DNA of 59,682 nt, taken from positions 1 to 59,682 of the forward strand of contig CAMDDX010000004.1 of assembly GCA_945893075.1 (NCBI GenBank). Reading direction: 5' to 3'. The notes beneath the pieces are model-generated. The model did not search any database. It was not told the origin of the DNA and saw only the letters and a list, made by a program, of their open reading frames with translations. This DNA comes from Planctomyces sp. SH-PL62. Lineage in GTDB: Bacteria; Planctomycetota; Planctomycetia; Planctomycetales; Planctomycetaceae. The translations under genes and the position numbers were made by a program. Positions within the stretch are counted from its first letter, which is position 1; each line of letters starts with the position of its first letter. This document shows positions 1 to 9,231 of the stretch, piece after piece.

Positions 1-207
1 GCGACCACGATGGCCAACGACAAAGTCCGCACTCACGAAGAGAAGGTCAAGGAGTTGTACCGCTGGGTCTACTCCCGCGAACCGAACGCCGACGAGTCGA
101 AGATCGCGCTGGCACATCTCGCCAAGCACGAAGCCACCCCGAAGATTGCCTATGAGGACATCCTGTGGGCACTCATCAACACGAAAGAGTTCCTGTTCAA
201 TCACTAA
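1..207 (+). CDS. C-terminal end of a DUF1553 (PSD1) protein, truncated by the window edge
   Basis: The frame is open from base 1 to the TAA at 205-207. Only the last 68 or so residues are inside the window. The ending, ILWALINTKEFLFNH, is the usual C-terminus of planctomycete PSCyt1-DUF1549-DUF1553 proteins, in which an LLWALLNSKEFLFNH-like ending is common. The ATG at 10 is therefore most likely internal. The preceding part, with helices and a YRWVYSREPNADE stretch, fits the helical tail of DUF1553. This family is thought to be envelope-located, haem-binding and of unsettled function. The next gene downstream is a PPC-domain giant, a common neighbour of DUF1549/DUF1553 and DUF1501 genes in this phylum. 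Confidence 0.8.
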   Translation, partial: ATTMANDKVRTHEEKVKELYRWVYSREPNADESKIALAHLAKHEATPKIAYEDILWALINTKEFLFNH

Positions 208-236
208 ACCGTTCGTTGTTCTGGTGAAAGCAATTC

Positions 237-305
237 GCAGAGGAATGGAGGCTCCGGAGTGAATCGACTTTGATCGAGATCATTCCCCTGCCCACATTCC
301 TCTGC
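237..305. repeat. inverted repeat, GCAGAGGAATG arms
   Basis: Arms 237-247 and 295-305 are perfect 11-bp reverse complements (GCAGAGGAATG / CATTCCTCTGC). The right side read on the minus strand gives GCAGAGGAATG followed by a GGG-rich word and CAGGGGAATGATC. A related word occurs inside the ATP-grasp gene at 10962-10990, so this is probably a dispersed repeat rather than only a terminator of the preceding gene. Confidence 0.55.
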
Positions 306-352
306 CGTTTTTGAGCCTCAGTTTTTTCCCGCCTTCCCTGATGAGAGTTGCC

Positions 353-3300
353 ATGACTCGCACATTTGCGCTCGTCGCCGCCACGGCCTTGATTGGAGCG
401 ACGTCCGCGTTCGCTCAGCTTCCTCAGGCGAAACTGTTTTCAGTGTTCCCGCCGGGAGCACAAGTCGGAGTCGCCACGGAGGTCGCCATCTCCAATGGTG
501 TGGAGATGGATGAAGCCAATCGGCTGATCTTCAACCATCCAGGGATCACGGCCGCGCAGAAGGTCACCGACGCCAACGGTGTGAAGACTCCAGTCGTCAA
601 CACGTTCGTCGTCACCGTCGCGGCCGGCGTGCCCGATGGAATCTATGAAGTGCGATTCAGCGGCCGCTTCGGCGTCAGCAATCCGCGCAGCTTCGTCGTC
701 GGATCACGCAAAGAGATCAACGAAATCGAACCGAACAACGCACGCGAACAGGCGACACCGGTCGAATTGAATTCGACGGTCAGTGGCCGCACCGACGGCA
801 GCGCCTACGACTACTTCAAGTTCACCGGCAAGGCGGGGCAGCGCGTCTTGTGTCTTTGCCAGGCCGGCCGAATCGACTCAAAGCTCAAAGCCCAAATCGA
901 ACTTTACGATGCAGCAGGCGTCATCCCCCCGGCGGTGGCTGGCGCGGCCGCTGCGCCGAGTCCACAGGCCGCTCAAACCGGTCGGCGTTTGGCATTTTCT
1001 CGTGGTGCCGCAAGACGTGATGCGTTGCTCGACGTGACGCTCCCGGCCGACGGTGATTACTTCCTGCGAATCATCGACCAGGTCTATGGCGGCAGTGTCG
1101 ATCACTTCTACCGGCTGACGATCACGACCGGCCCCTACATCGACTTCGCGTTACCTCCCGCCGGAGTCGCGGGATCAAACACGCAAGTCACGCTCTTCGG
1201 CCGCAATCTTCCCGGCGGGCAACCGGCCGGAGTCAGTGTTGATGGCCGGCCGCTCGAAAAGGTCGCCGTGTCCGTTACGGTGCCGGGCGATGCCGAGAAT
1301 ACGCAAGCGGCCGACAACCTGGGCGCGATTCAGGGCGGAGTGGATGCCTTCAGCTATGTGTGGAATACGCCCGCCGGCAATGCGAATCCTCTGACGTTGT
1401 TTGTCGCTCCTGCACCAGTCGGACTGGAACAAGAGCCGAACGACACGCCAGCCCAAGCCAACAAGATCACCGTCCCGGCCGAGATCGCCGGACAGTTTCA
1501 GGCGAGCCGCGACGTAGACTTCTTCACGTTCGACGCGAAGGCTCAAGAGGTCTATTGGATTGAAGCCTTCGGCGACCGGCACGGCTCGCTGGCAGACCCG
1601 TACATCACACTTGACCGAGTCACGAAAGATGACAAAGGAGTTGAGACCGTCCAACGGATCACGGCTCAAGACGACACCGGAGTGAACTTGATCCCGAACG
1701 TCTTCGAGACGCTCAGCGACGATCCGGCGTTTCAGTTTGTTGTCCCGGCGGACGGTACTTATCGACTGACGATCCGCGACCGTTATTACGAGTCGCGCGG
1801 TGACGCTCGCATGGTTTACCGGCTGTCGATTCGCAAGGAAGCTCCCGACTTCAAAGTCGTGGTGCTGCCGGAAGCTCCTCTGGCCGACAACAACACGACC
1901 GCCGCGACGTATCCCGCCAACCTCCGTAAGGGAGAAAACTTCTCTTGCCGAGTCATCGCGTTCCGCCGCGACGGCTACAACGGCGCGATCGACGTCACCG
2001 TCGAAAACCTGCCGCCGGGGATCACCTGCAAAGGGACGAGCATCGGCCCCGGCCAGACGAATGCAACGATCGTGTTCTCGGCCAATGAGGACGCGGCCGA
2101 CGGAACATTCGGATTCGCGAAGATCGTGGCGAAGGCCCGCATCGAAGACAACGCGAAGGTCAAAGCTGTCGCTGACACCAAGGCGGCTGTGAAGCCAGCG
2201 GTCGATGCGTTGCCGAAGACCCTACAAGACACCGCCAAGGCTGCCGAGGACGAAAAGAAATTCCTCGCCACGCGACAGGCTGCAGAGACGAAGTTCACCG
2301 CCGATGCCGATCTCGCCAAGAAAGCGGCCGACGCGAAGGTCGTCTCTGACAAGAAAGCGACCGACACCGCGGCCTCGCTCAAGGTCGCCATCGAAAAACT
2401 TGCGGCGGCGAAGACGGAACTCGACAAAGACAAGGACAAACAAGAATTGAAAGACGCTTTCGCGGCCGCAGAGAAAGCCGCGAACGAAGCCGACGCTGCC
2501 ACGAAAGCGGCTGTTCAAGAGAAGACGGTTGCTGACAAAGCGGCGACTGATACGGCCAATGTTTTGAAGACCACCGAGCAAGCCAAAACCAAGGCGGTCA
2601 CGGAACACGATCAATCCGTCGTGAAACTCAAGGCCGCGACGGACGCTCAAGCCGCGGCCGAGAAGAGAATCGCGGATGCCAACACCGCAGTGACCGCGGC
2701 CATCGCGGCACAAAATGCAGCGGCTCGCAACGTCGCCCACGTCGGCCGAGCAGCGACAACAGTTTGGGACGGCAACGCTGCGGTGGCCGGCCCAATCTCA
2801 CGACTCTCACGAGACCTTTGCTTGGCGATCACACCGGAAGCTTACCCCTTCCAAGTCAACACCGATGTCTTCCGAGTCGATGCCAATCACAACCGGCAGA
2901 TCCTCATACCGGTGAAACTCCTCAAGCGAAATGGCTTCGATGAAAACGTGACCCTGACGTTTGTCGGTACGCCTCAGAACGCTCAAGTGGAAAACAAACC
3001 GATCAACAAGGGCGCGGCCGAAGGGGTCTATCGCATCTTCCTTCCGAACAACGTGCCGGTCGGGACTTACACGCTCTACATGAAGGCGACCGCCGCCGTG
3101 CAATACCGCCGCCGGCCGGAACTCGCCGACAAAGCCAAAGCCGTGCTCGACCTGGCGACCGCCGCCGCGACTCAAGCGACAGAAGCGCTGACCAAAGCCA
3201 ACGCCGAAAAAGACGCGGTCACCAAGAAGGCCGTCGAGACGGACGCCGCGTTCAAGAAAGCAACCACCGATAAAGAGGCGGCTGCCAAGAAAGTCACCGA

Positions 3301-3979
3301 AACCACCGAGGCCGTGAAGAAGGCAACTGAAGCCAAAGACAAAGCCACGACTGATGCGGACAAGGAAGCGACCGCGAAGGCGCTCACGACCGCTCAAGAG
3401 GAAGCCAAGAAAGCGACAGATGCATTGGCTGTCGCCGACAAAGCTCTCGCCGATTCCGACGCCGCGAACAAATCGGCCATCGCCGCCAAGACGAAGGGCG
3501 AAGCGGACGCGAAAGCCGCCGACGACAAGAACAAAGCGGCTCTGGCCGACAAAGTCGCCAAAGAAAAAGTTCTCACCGATACTAACACCGCAACGAAGGC
3601 GAACCCCGTCAACGTCTTCACCCCCTCGACCCCCATCGTCATCACCGTGAAGCCCAACGCCGTGAACGTGACGACTGCTCCGGCCAATGCCGGAGCGGTC
3701 AAGCGTGGCGACAAAGTCGAAGTCAAAGTTACGATCCAGCGAGTCAACGGATTCGCGGGGCCAGTGACTCTCGAACTCGTTCCGCCTCCGGGCACCGTCG
3801 GACTCGCGGCCGAGAAGGTCACGATCCCTGCCGACAAAGCGGAAAGCGCGGTGATCGTCACCGCTACGGCCGATGCCACCGAAGGCGCGATCGCCAATGC
3901 CGTCATCCGCGCGTCCGCCGACTTCGACGGAGCGGTGGCAGCCTCAGACGGAGCCGTCACGATCAACGTGCAAAAATAA
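353..3979 (+). CDS. Secreted PPC-domain giant with two Ala/Lys-rich coiled coils
   Basis: About 1208 residues. The ATG at 353 gives a clean signal peptide (MTRTFALVAATALIGATSAFA, cut before QLPQ). An ATG at 341 and a TTG at 311 are alternatives in frame. Two bacterial pre-peptidase C-terminal (PPC) beta-sandwich domains are visible: residues about 125-260 (EPNNAREQATP ... YDYFKFTGKAGQ ... YRLTI) and about 358-492 (EPNDTPAQANK ... DVDFFTFDAKAQEVYWIEAFGDR ... YRLSIRKE). Residues about 600-790 and 920-1080 are TolA-like Ala/Lys/Asp/Thr-rich helices, with an Ig-like segment between them and another at the C-terminus (VEVKVTIQRVNGFAGPVTLEL). It probably acts as a cell-surface or periplasmic adhesion or scaffold protein. 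The PSCyt1-WD40 gene close by has a similar coiled coil, which suggests partnership. No catalytic motif was seen. Confidence 0.85.
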   Translation: MTRTFALVAATALIGATSAFAQLPQAKLFSVFPPGAQVGVATEVAISNGVEMDEANRLIFNHPGITAAQKVTDANGVKTPVVNTFVVTVAAGVPDGIYEVRFSGRFGVSNPRSFVVGSRKEINEIEPNNAREQATPVELNSTVSGRTDGSAYDYFKFTGKAGQRVLCLCQAGRIDSKLKAQIELYDAAGVIPPAVAGAAAAPSPQAAQTGRRLAFSRGAARRDALLDVTLPADGDYFLRIIDQVYGGSVDHFYRLTITTGPYIDFALPPAGVAGSNTQVTLFGRNLPGGQPAGVSVDGRPLEKVAVSVTVPGDAENTQAADNLGAIQGGVDAFSYVWNTPAGNANPLTLFVAPAPVGLEQEPNDTPAQANKITVPAEIAGQFQASRDVDFFTFDAKAQEVYWIEAFGDRHGSLADPYITLDRVTKDDKGVETVQRITAQDDTGVNLIPNVFETLSDDPAFQFVVPADGTYRLTIRDRYYESRGDARMVYRLSIRKEAPDFKVVVLPEAPLADNNTTAATYPANLRKGENFSCRVIAFRRDGYNGAIDVTVENLPPGITCKGTSIGPGQTNATIVFSANEDAADGTFGFAKIVAKARIEDNAKVKAVADTKAAVKPAVDALPKTLQDTAKAAEDEKKFLATRQAAETKFTADADLAKKAADAKVVSDKKATDTAASLKVAIEKLAAAKTELDKDKDKQELKDAFAAAEKAANEADAATKAAVQEKTVADKAATDTANVLKTTEQAKTKAVTEHDQSVVKLKAATDAQAAAEKRIADANTAVTAAIAAQNAAARNVAHVGRAATTVWDGNAAVAGPISRLSRDLCLAITPEAYPFQVNTDVFRVDANHNRQILIPVKLLKRNGFDENVTLTFVGTPQNAQVENKPINKGAAEGVYRIFLPNNVPVGTYTLYMKATAAVQYRRRPELADKAKAVLDLATAAATQATEALTKANAEKDAVTKKAVETDAAFKKATTDKEAAAKKVTETTEAVKKATEAKDKATTDADKEATAKALTTAQEEAKKATDALAVADKALADSDAANKSAIAAKTKGEADAKAADDKNKAALADKVAKEKVLTDTNTATKANPVNVFTPSTPIVITVKPNAVNVTTAPANAGAVKRGDKVEVKVTIQRVNGFAGPVTLELVPPPGTVGLAAEKVTIPADKAESAVIVTATADATEGAIANAVIRASADFDGAVAASDGAVTINVQK

Positions 3980-4024
3980 GTCTGTGAGACCGCAACGTTC
4001 GGTGCGAATCACAGGAGCCCTCAG

Positions 4025-4669
4025 ATGACCACGGCCACCTTACCGGAACTGACAACATCCCCGCCGCAGCCGACTGCGCTCGCAGAGTGCGAACCGGCCT
4101 GGGACGTGGCGCAGTTGTTTCCGAACCAAGGCAATTGGAGCAAGTACGACTACCTCGATCTGCCCGGCAACCGACTGGTCGAGTTCGACAATGGACGTAT
4201 CGAGGTGCTCCCCATGCCCAGTATTCGGCATCAAGTTGTCTTAGGCAACATTTTCGTGTCATTGCGGGTTCATGTTCAGTCGCACGAACTGGGTACTGTG
4301 CTCTGCGCTCCGATTCCCGTGCTGGTCGCTGCGCTCAAGTTTCGCGAGCCGGATATCGTCTTCACTCGTTCCGCCGCACCCGAAGAATCTGATGGCGACA
4401 AATACCTCGAAAACGCCGAACTCGTCATCGAGATCGTCAGCGAAGGTGCTTCCAATCGAAAGCGGGATCTGATCGACAAAAGGGCCGATTACGCCAAGGC
4501 AGGCATCACCGAGTATTGGCTCGTCGATCCCGAAACACAGGAAGTCACCGTGCTAGAACTGCAAGGCAGCGAATATGTGGAGTTAGGTCCGTTCGGTCTT
4601 TCAGACGTCGTTCGATCAACCGTGGTGCCGGGATTTGAGATTCCGGTTTCCAAAGTCTTTGCCAAGTGA
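4025..4669 (+). CDS. Uma2 family endonuclease (DUF820, PD-(D/E)XK fold)
   Basis: 214 residues, the usual length for Uma2. The restriction-endonuclease-like core is recognisable: FREPDIVF (catalytic Asp region), LVIEIVSEGASNRKRDLIDK (the Glu and downstream Lys of the E-x-K type motif) and YAKAGITEYWLVDPETQEV, the family hallmark. The N-terminal NRLVEFDNGRIEVLPMPS is the usual substrate-side strand. Uma2 proteins are predicted nucleases, very numerous in cyanobacteria and planctomycetes, usually orphan genes without a known partner. Here the gene sits between two envelope-protein genes on the same strand, 45 bp after one and 44 bp before the next, so co-transcription is possible. Its biological role is unknown. 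Confidence 0.9.
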   Translation: MTTATLPELTTSPPQPTALAECEPAWDVAQLFPNQGNWSKYDYLDLPGNRLVEFDNGRIEVLPMPSIRHQVVLGNIFVSLRVHVQSHELGTVLCAPIPVLVAALKFREPDIVFTRSAAPEESDGDKYLENAELVIEIVSEGASNRKRDLIDKRADYAKAGITEYWLVDPETQEVTVLELQGSEYVELGPFGLSDVVRSTVVPGFEIPVSKVFAK

Positions 4670-4713
4670 TTCCGCCTCGCGGAAAGATTCCATCCTTTTG
4701 AAAGAGTCCCGCC

Positions 4714-7578
4714 ATGCGTCCCACCTCGTTCCTCTTGATCTGTGGTTTGACCGTTCTCGGTTCCTCGTCGTTGATGGCTCAGGAAGCCAAGCCGGCTGCC
4801 GGTGCGATCACACCGGAAGCGATCAACCTCGGCCGTCCGGTCGATTTCGACAAGGACATCCTGCCGATCCTCGAAAACAACTGCATCGCCTGCCACAACC
4901 TTGGCCAGCAGGAGAGCAAGCTGAACCTGGAGAAGCTCGACGCGATGATCAAAGGCGGCAAGCGTGGCCCGTCGATCGTTCCGAAGGATCCGGACAAGAG
5001 TTTGTTGTACGTCGTGGCCTCGCGCAGCAAAGGCCCGGCGATGCCCCCTTTGCCGAACAAAGTCGATGCGAAGGCGCTCACTCCCAAGGAACTTGGCATC
5101 TTGCGGCAGTGGATTCTCGAAGGTGCGTCTGGCGGCATGGGAGGCATGAAAGACCAGGTCAATTGGCAACCGGTGCCGACCACCGCGAAGGCGATTTACT
5201 CGGTGGCGATGGCTCCTTGGGGACGTTACGTCGCGGCCGGGCGAGCCAATCAAGTGTTGCTGCTCGATGTTGAAACCGGCGACGAAATTGGACGTCTGCT
5301 CGATCCGAATCTCAACGCGATTCTACACAACGGCAAGCCGATGTATCCGACCGGAGCCGCGCATCGCGACTTCGTTCACTCGCTGGCGTTCAGCCCGGAT
5401 GGATTGACGATTGCGTCGGGTGGATATCGCACGGTGAAACTGTGGCGTCGTCCGGCGACCAATCGCACGCGAGAGATCGCTGTTGGCGCTGTCGTGACGA
5501 CGGTGGCCGTCAGTCCCAACGGGCAGACGCTCGCGACGGCCGGAGCCGATAACGCCATCAAGTTGTGGAACCTCGCGGACGGAGCGGCTGGCAAAGTATT
5601 GGCCGGCCACGCGGCAGCGATTCACAGCCTCGCGTTCAGCGCTGATGGAGCGAAGCTGGCATCCGCTTCCGAAGACAAGACGATCCGCGTTTGGAACCTT
5701 GCCGACGGCACCGAAGCCAACAAGATTGAATCACCCGCACCGGCCAAGGCGGTTGTCTTCACCGCGGACGGAGCCAAGGTGATCGTCGGCCAAGCGGACA
5801 ACATCATTCGCATCTGGCCAATTCCGGCTGTGGCACCGTTCACGCCCGAGAAAGAAATCAAAGGCCACACGGGTCCGATCAATGCGATCGCGCTCATCGC
5901 CCCTGGCGCTCAAATCTTGTCCGGCAGTGAAGACCAAACGGCTCGCGTTTGGGATCTCGCCGCCGGTACCCAAGTCCGACAGTTTGCTCACGGTGGCCCG
6001 GTCAATTCGGTGGCTGTTCGAGCCGATGGGTTGTTCGTCGCGACCGGCAGTCCGAACAACATCGCCAAGCTGTGGAACAACCAGACCGGCGCACAAGTCG
6101 CGGAACTCAAGGGAGACGTGACGCTCAACCGAGCCGTCGTGGAACGGACCGAAGACCAGAAGGTCGCGCAGCAATTCAAGGCGCTGGCCGACGCCACGTT
6201 CAAGGCGTCAGAGACCAATCAAAAGGAACGGGACGAAGCGGTCAAGAAGGCGAACGAAGCCAAGACCAATGCCGACAAGGCTGTGGCCGAACAAGATCCG
6301 AAAGTGAAGGAAGCCGTCACGAAGGCCGAAGCCGCCAAGAAAGCGGCGGACGAGAAGAAGGATGATGCTGCCCTCGCAAAGGCCTCAACCGATGCCGCGG
6401 CAGAAGTCACGAAGCAGATGGATGAATTGAAGAAACGGCAAGACACCGTGGCTTCAGCCATGCGAGCGATCACACTGGCGGAAACGGCCGCGAAGTCGGC
6501 CGTCGAACAAGTCGCCGCCGCCAAGGCTCAGCAAGACGCGATGACGGCCGGAGTCACGAAAGCCGATGCCGATTTAAAAGCGGCGACCGATGCTGATGTT
6601 GCTGGATTGAAGCCAGTGAAGGGTGTTGCGTTCTCCGTCGATGGCAAGCGGCTGCTCTCGTCGTCCGACGACAATCTGATTCACGTCTGGGACAGCACCA
6701 CCGGCAAAGCGATCGAAACCTTCGCCGGCCACAAGGCTCCCGTCGGTGCGATCGTCACCGGCCCGAACGGGCTCGTCGTGAGCGGTTCGGCCGATCAAAC
6801 GGCTGCCGTGTGGACGACGATCCCGACTTGGTCGCTAATCGGTCAGCTCGGCCCGAAGAAGGAAACACCGCTCGACTTCGCGGGTTCACCGTTCGCGGCT
6901 CGCGTGCTGAGCCTCGCGTTCAGCCGTGATGGCAAGTGGCTCGCGACGGGCGGCGGCGAAGCCTCTCGTAGCGGCGAGCTTTTCATTTGGGACGTCGCCG
7001 CTCAAACGATGGCCAAGGAATTCAAAGACGCTCACAGCGATACGGTGATGAGCATCGAGTTCAGCCGCGACGGCAAGTACCTCGTCACCGGCGCGGCGGA
7101 CAAGTTCGTCAAGCTGTGGGACATCGCTGCCGGCAAACTAATCAAGGCGTTTGAAGGGCACACGCATCACGTCCTGGGTGTCTCGATCAAAGCCGACAAC
7201 AGCCTGTTGGCCAGTGCCGGTGCCGACAACGCCATCAAAATTTGGAACGTCGAAACCGGCGAACAAGCCCGGACGATCCCCGGATATACCAAGCAGGTCA
7301 CGTCAATCCGCTTCCTGGGAGTGACTGAGAACGTGATCAGCTCCGGTGGCGACAAGACCGTTCGCTACCACAACGCGACCAATGGCTCGCAGCCGCGAGC
7401 CTTTGCTGGAGGGACCGACTTCATGTATTGCGCCGCTGCCTCTCGCGACGAGCAAATCGTCGTCGCGGCTGGTGAAGACGGAGTGCTCCGCGTCTGGAAC
7501 GGCACGAACGCTCAGCCGATTCGCCAGTTCGATCCCCCAAAGCCGCCAGAGACGACCGCTCAAGCCGCCGCGAAGTAA
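4714..7578 (+). CDS. PSCyt1 haem domain fused to WD40 propellers, with an internal coiled coil
   Basis: 954 residues. Signal peptide (MRPTSFLLICGLTVLGSSSLMAQ), then a planctomycete cytochrome C domain, PSCyt1, with FDKDILPILENNCIACH; the haem-binding CxxCH is residues 57-61 and the Met-containing GPAMPPLP follows. WD40 repeats occupy about 160-465 and 630-945 (recurring LAFSPDG, LASASEDKTIRVWNL, IKLWN). Between the two WD40 blocks, residues about 470-630 form an Ala/Lys/Asp/Glu-rich helical stretch, resembling the coiled coils of the PPC giant upstream. Probably a periplasmic or envelope electron-transfer or scaffold protein, function unproven. The propeller interruption is unusual: the insert lies between blades, so both halves could still fold. 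The start is the ATG preceding the signal sequence. Confidence 0.88.
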   Translation: MRPTSFLLICGLTVLGSSSLMAQEAKPAAGAITPEAINLGRPVDFDKDILPILENNCIACHNLGQQESKLNLEKLDAMIKGGKRGPSIVPKDPDKSLLYVVASRSKGPAMPPLPNKVDAKALTPKELGILRQWILEGASGGMGGMKDQVNWQPVPTTAKAIYSVAMAPWGRYVAAGRANQVLLLDVETGDEIGRLLDPNLNAILHNGKPMYPTGAAHRDFVHSLAFSPDGLTIASGGYRTVKLWRRPATNRTREIAVGAVVTTVAVSPNGQTLATAGADNAIKLWNLADGAAGKVLAGHAAAIHSLAFSADGAKLASASEDKTIRVWNLADGTEANKIESPAPAKAVVFTADGAKVIVGQADNIIRIWPIPAVAPFTPEKEIKGHTGPINAIALIAPGAQILSGSEDQTARVWDLAAGTQVRQFAHGGPVNSVAVRADGLFVATGSPNNIAKLWNNQTGAQVAELKGDVTLNRAVVERTEDQKVAQQFKALADATFKASETNQKERDEAVKKANEAKTNADKAVAEQDPKVKEAVTKAEAAKKAADEKKDDAALAKASTDAAAEVTKQMDELKKRQDTVASAMRAITLAETAAKSAVEQVAAAKAQQDAMTAGVTKADADLKAATDADVAGLKPVKGVAFSVDGKRLLSSSDDNLIHVWDSTTGKAIETFAGHKAPVGAIVTGPNGLVVSGSADQTAAVWTTIPTWSLIGQLGPKKETPLDFAGSPFAARVLSLAFSRDGKWLATGGGEASRSGELFIWDVAAQTMAKEFKDAHSDTVMSIEFSRDGKYLVTGAADKFVKLWDIAAGKLIKAFEGHTHHVLGVSIKADNSLLASAGADNAIKIWNVETGEQARTIPGYTKQVTSIRFLGVTENVISSGGDKTVRYHNATNGSQPRAFAGGTDFMYCAAASRDEQIVVAAGEDGVLRVWNGTNAQPIRQFDPPKPPETTAQAAAK

Positions 7579-7672
7579 TGATCGTTCCGAGATTTCTCAC
7601 TTGTCAGTTTTCGTGAGTCGAGGCAAAAATCCTCACCGTATTGGAATACGCTCAACGCACTCTGCCCTTGGT

Positions 7673-7680
7673 CAAAGGAG
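7673..7680 (+). promoter_or_regulatory. Shine-Dalgarno site of the DUF1326 gene
   Basis: CAAAGGAG ends 4 bases before the ATG at 7685. The open frame extends upstream to 7346, inside the previous gene, so this site is what fixes the start. Confidence 0.7.
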
Positions 7681-7684
7681 CTTG

Positions 7685-8365
7685 ATGATGAAGGTATTTA
7701 CTCTGCTGCTGACGACGATTTTGTGGATGGTCTCGGTTCAGGCCGCGCTCGCGGACAAGATCACCGGCGAGTACTTAGAGGCTCGAACCTGCGACGTTTA
7801 CACCGGGCCGTGTTTCGCCAATGCGGAGATGGGCCTGGCGGGCAAAGAAGCGGTGATGGCCTGGAAAGTGGACCAGGGAAGTTGGAAGAACGTCACCTTG
7901 GATGGGCTGGGAGTGGCCCTCATCGTGAAGGCTCAAGGAACTCTGGGCACCGACGGAGTGTTCCCGATGCAAGCCGGTAAGACGGCGGCGGTCATCATCG
8001 TCGATGAGAACGCTTCTTCCGAGCAACGCGGCGCTCTGATCGCGTTCGTTAAAGACAACGCGAAAGAATTGACCACGAATGTCATCAACGTTGTCTCCGC
8101 GCCAATCTCGCTGAAGAACGATCATCTCGAAGGCAAAGGGGTCTTTTCGGCCGGCAAGCTCGCCGCGATCGAGACTCGTCAGATGAAGAAGACCGACTGC
8201 ATCTGTACAAACGAGTTGGTCTTTTATCAACCGCTGACGAAGGTCGATAATTTCTCGCCGGCTTACGCTCTGAGTCAGTCGTTCCAGGGCGAAGGACTGA
8301 ACGGAAAATGGACGAACAACAATTCTCGCAGCGCGTTCCTGGCGACGTTTCGCGTGAAGTCGTAG
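7685..8365 (+). CDS. Secreted DUF1326 domain protein
   Basis: 226 residues from the ATG at 7685, chosen because a strong AAAGGAG lies just upstream and because it starts a typical signal peptide (MMKVFTLLLTTILWMVSVQAALA). The mature start, GEYLEARTCDVYTGPCFANAEMG, is the DUF1326 hallmark with its paired Cys residues (CDVYTGPC). A second Cys pair lies later in the protein (KKTDCICTNELVFYQPL). DUF1326 proteins are small, of unknown function, sometimes found with metal- or copper-related genes; the spaced Cys pairs would allow metal binding or a disulfide, which is inference. It is followed by a strong palindromic region and then by two more small genes on the same strand. Confidence 0.85.
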   Translation: MMKVFTLLLTTILWMVSVQAALADKITGEYLEARTCDVYTGPCFANAEMGLAGKEAVMAWKVDQGSWKNVTLDGLGVALIVKAQGTLGTDGVFPMQAGKTAAVIIVDENASSEQRGALIAFVKDNAKELTTNVINVVSAPISLKNDHLEGKGVFSAGKLAAIETRQMKKTDCICTNELVFYQPLTKVDNFSPAYALSQSFQGEGLNGKWTNNNSRSAFLATFRVKS

Positions 8366-8372
8366 TTGTCTC

Positions 8373-8435
8373 GTCGCCCGACTCTCCGAGTCAGGCAATC
8401 GAATGCAAGAGGCGCGATTCGGAGAGTCAGGCGAC
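8373..8435. repeat. inverted repeat (17-bp arms)
   Basis: Arms 8373-8389 (GTCGCCCGACTCTCCGA) and 8419-8435 (TCGGAGAGTCAGGCGAC) pair at 16 of 17 positions, the odd one being G/T-compatible. It starts 7 bases after the DUF1326 stop codon. It may be a transcript-end hairpin or one of the dispersed palindromes of this genome. Confidence 0.65.
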
Positions 8436-8446
8436 GTTGGATTCGC

Positions 8447-8474
8447 AGCCCGGCTGTTCTCGAACAGCCGGGCT
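8447..8474 (+). terminator. perfect 13-bp hairpin, probable terminator
   Basis: AGCCCGGCTGTTC (8447-8459) and GAACAGCCGGGCT (8462-8474) are perfect reverse complements separated by 2 bases. The T-rich GTTGTGTTTG follows, a weak U-tract. Placed 80 bp after the DUF1326 gene and 83 bp before the next gene, it would fit a terminator, but a palindromic repeat copy is equally possible. Confidence 0.5.
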
Positions 8475-8557
8475 GTTGTGTTTGATGAAAACGGCGAACG
8501 GCACGACTAACATCCTCGCCAGATCATCGTCCACTTTTTGATGAGGAGACTCGTTCG

Positions 8558-9229
8558 ATGCATTTGAGAATTCTTGTCGCGGCGTTTGTGATCGCTGCGT
8601 TGTGGTCAATCACCGGTTCGGTTCAAGCCGAAAGCAAGCTCGAAGCGGTCGCGGCACTGCCTGACGGTTTGTCGAAAGAGATCGCGGCCCTCGTGGACCC
8701 GAAAGGCCAAGCCGTGGTTGGCAAAGAGGGCGCGGTCTGCTCGGTGTGGTTGGTCAAAGAGGTGCCGACGAAAGCGAACTTCAAACCGACGCTCAACGTG
8801 AAGTACCCGTTTGCACCGGGTGAGCTGATCGGTGTGCTGCAAGTGCAAGCGAAGAAGAAATACACTGACTTCCGCGGGCAAGAGATCAAGCCGGGTGTTT
8901 TCACGCTGCGATACGGTCAGCAACCGGAAGACGGCAACCACGTCGGCACGAGCGATCTGTCGGATTTTCTGTTGGCGATACCTGCCGCGGTGGATACCGA
9001 TCCAAAACCAATCGGTCCGTTCAAGACATTGGCGGAGCGCAGCGCTAAGACAGCGGGATCGACGCACCCGGCCATCTTCTCACTGTTGCCGGGTGAGAAG
9101 CCGGTTGAGAAGCCGACGCTGACGCATGATGGCGACAAGGATCACACGATGCTCAGCGTGGTATTGCCCGCGAAGGGTGGCACCAAGATCGCGTTGCGAA
9201 TGGTCGTGATTGGCAAGTCAGGCGAATAG
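8558..9229 (+). CDS. Secreted protein of unknown function
   Basis: 223 residues. A signal peptide is clear (MHLRILVAAFVIAALWSITGSVQA). The mature protein is rich in beta-forming residues, has one Cys (VCSVWLVKEVPTK) and contains LNVKYPFAPGELIGVLQV, FRGQEIKPGVFTLRYGQQPEDGNHVG and HTMLSVVLPAKGGTKIALRMVVIG. It looks like a single beta-sandwich domain. I do not recognise the family. It stops 2 bases before the start of the next gene, so the two are almost certainly translated together and may function as a pair in the envelope. Confidence 0.7.
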   Translation: MHLRILVAAFVIAALWSITGSVQAESKLEAVAALPDGLSKEIAALVDPKGQAVVGKEGAVCSVWLVKEVPTKANFKPTLNVKYPFAPGELIGVLQVQAKKKYTDFRGQEIKPGVFTLRYGQQPEDGNHVGTSDLSDFLLAIPAAVDTDPKPIGPFKTLAERSAKTAGSTHPAIFSLLPGEKPVEKPTLTHDGDKDHTMLSVVLPAKGGTKIALRMVVIGKSGE

Positions 9230-9231
9230 TT

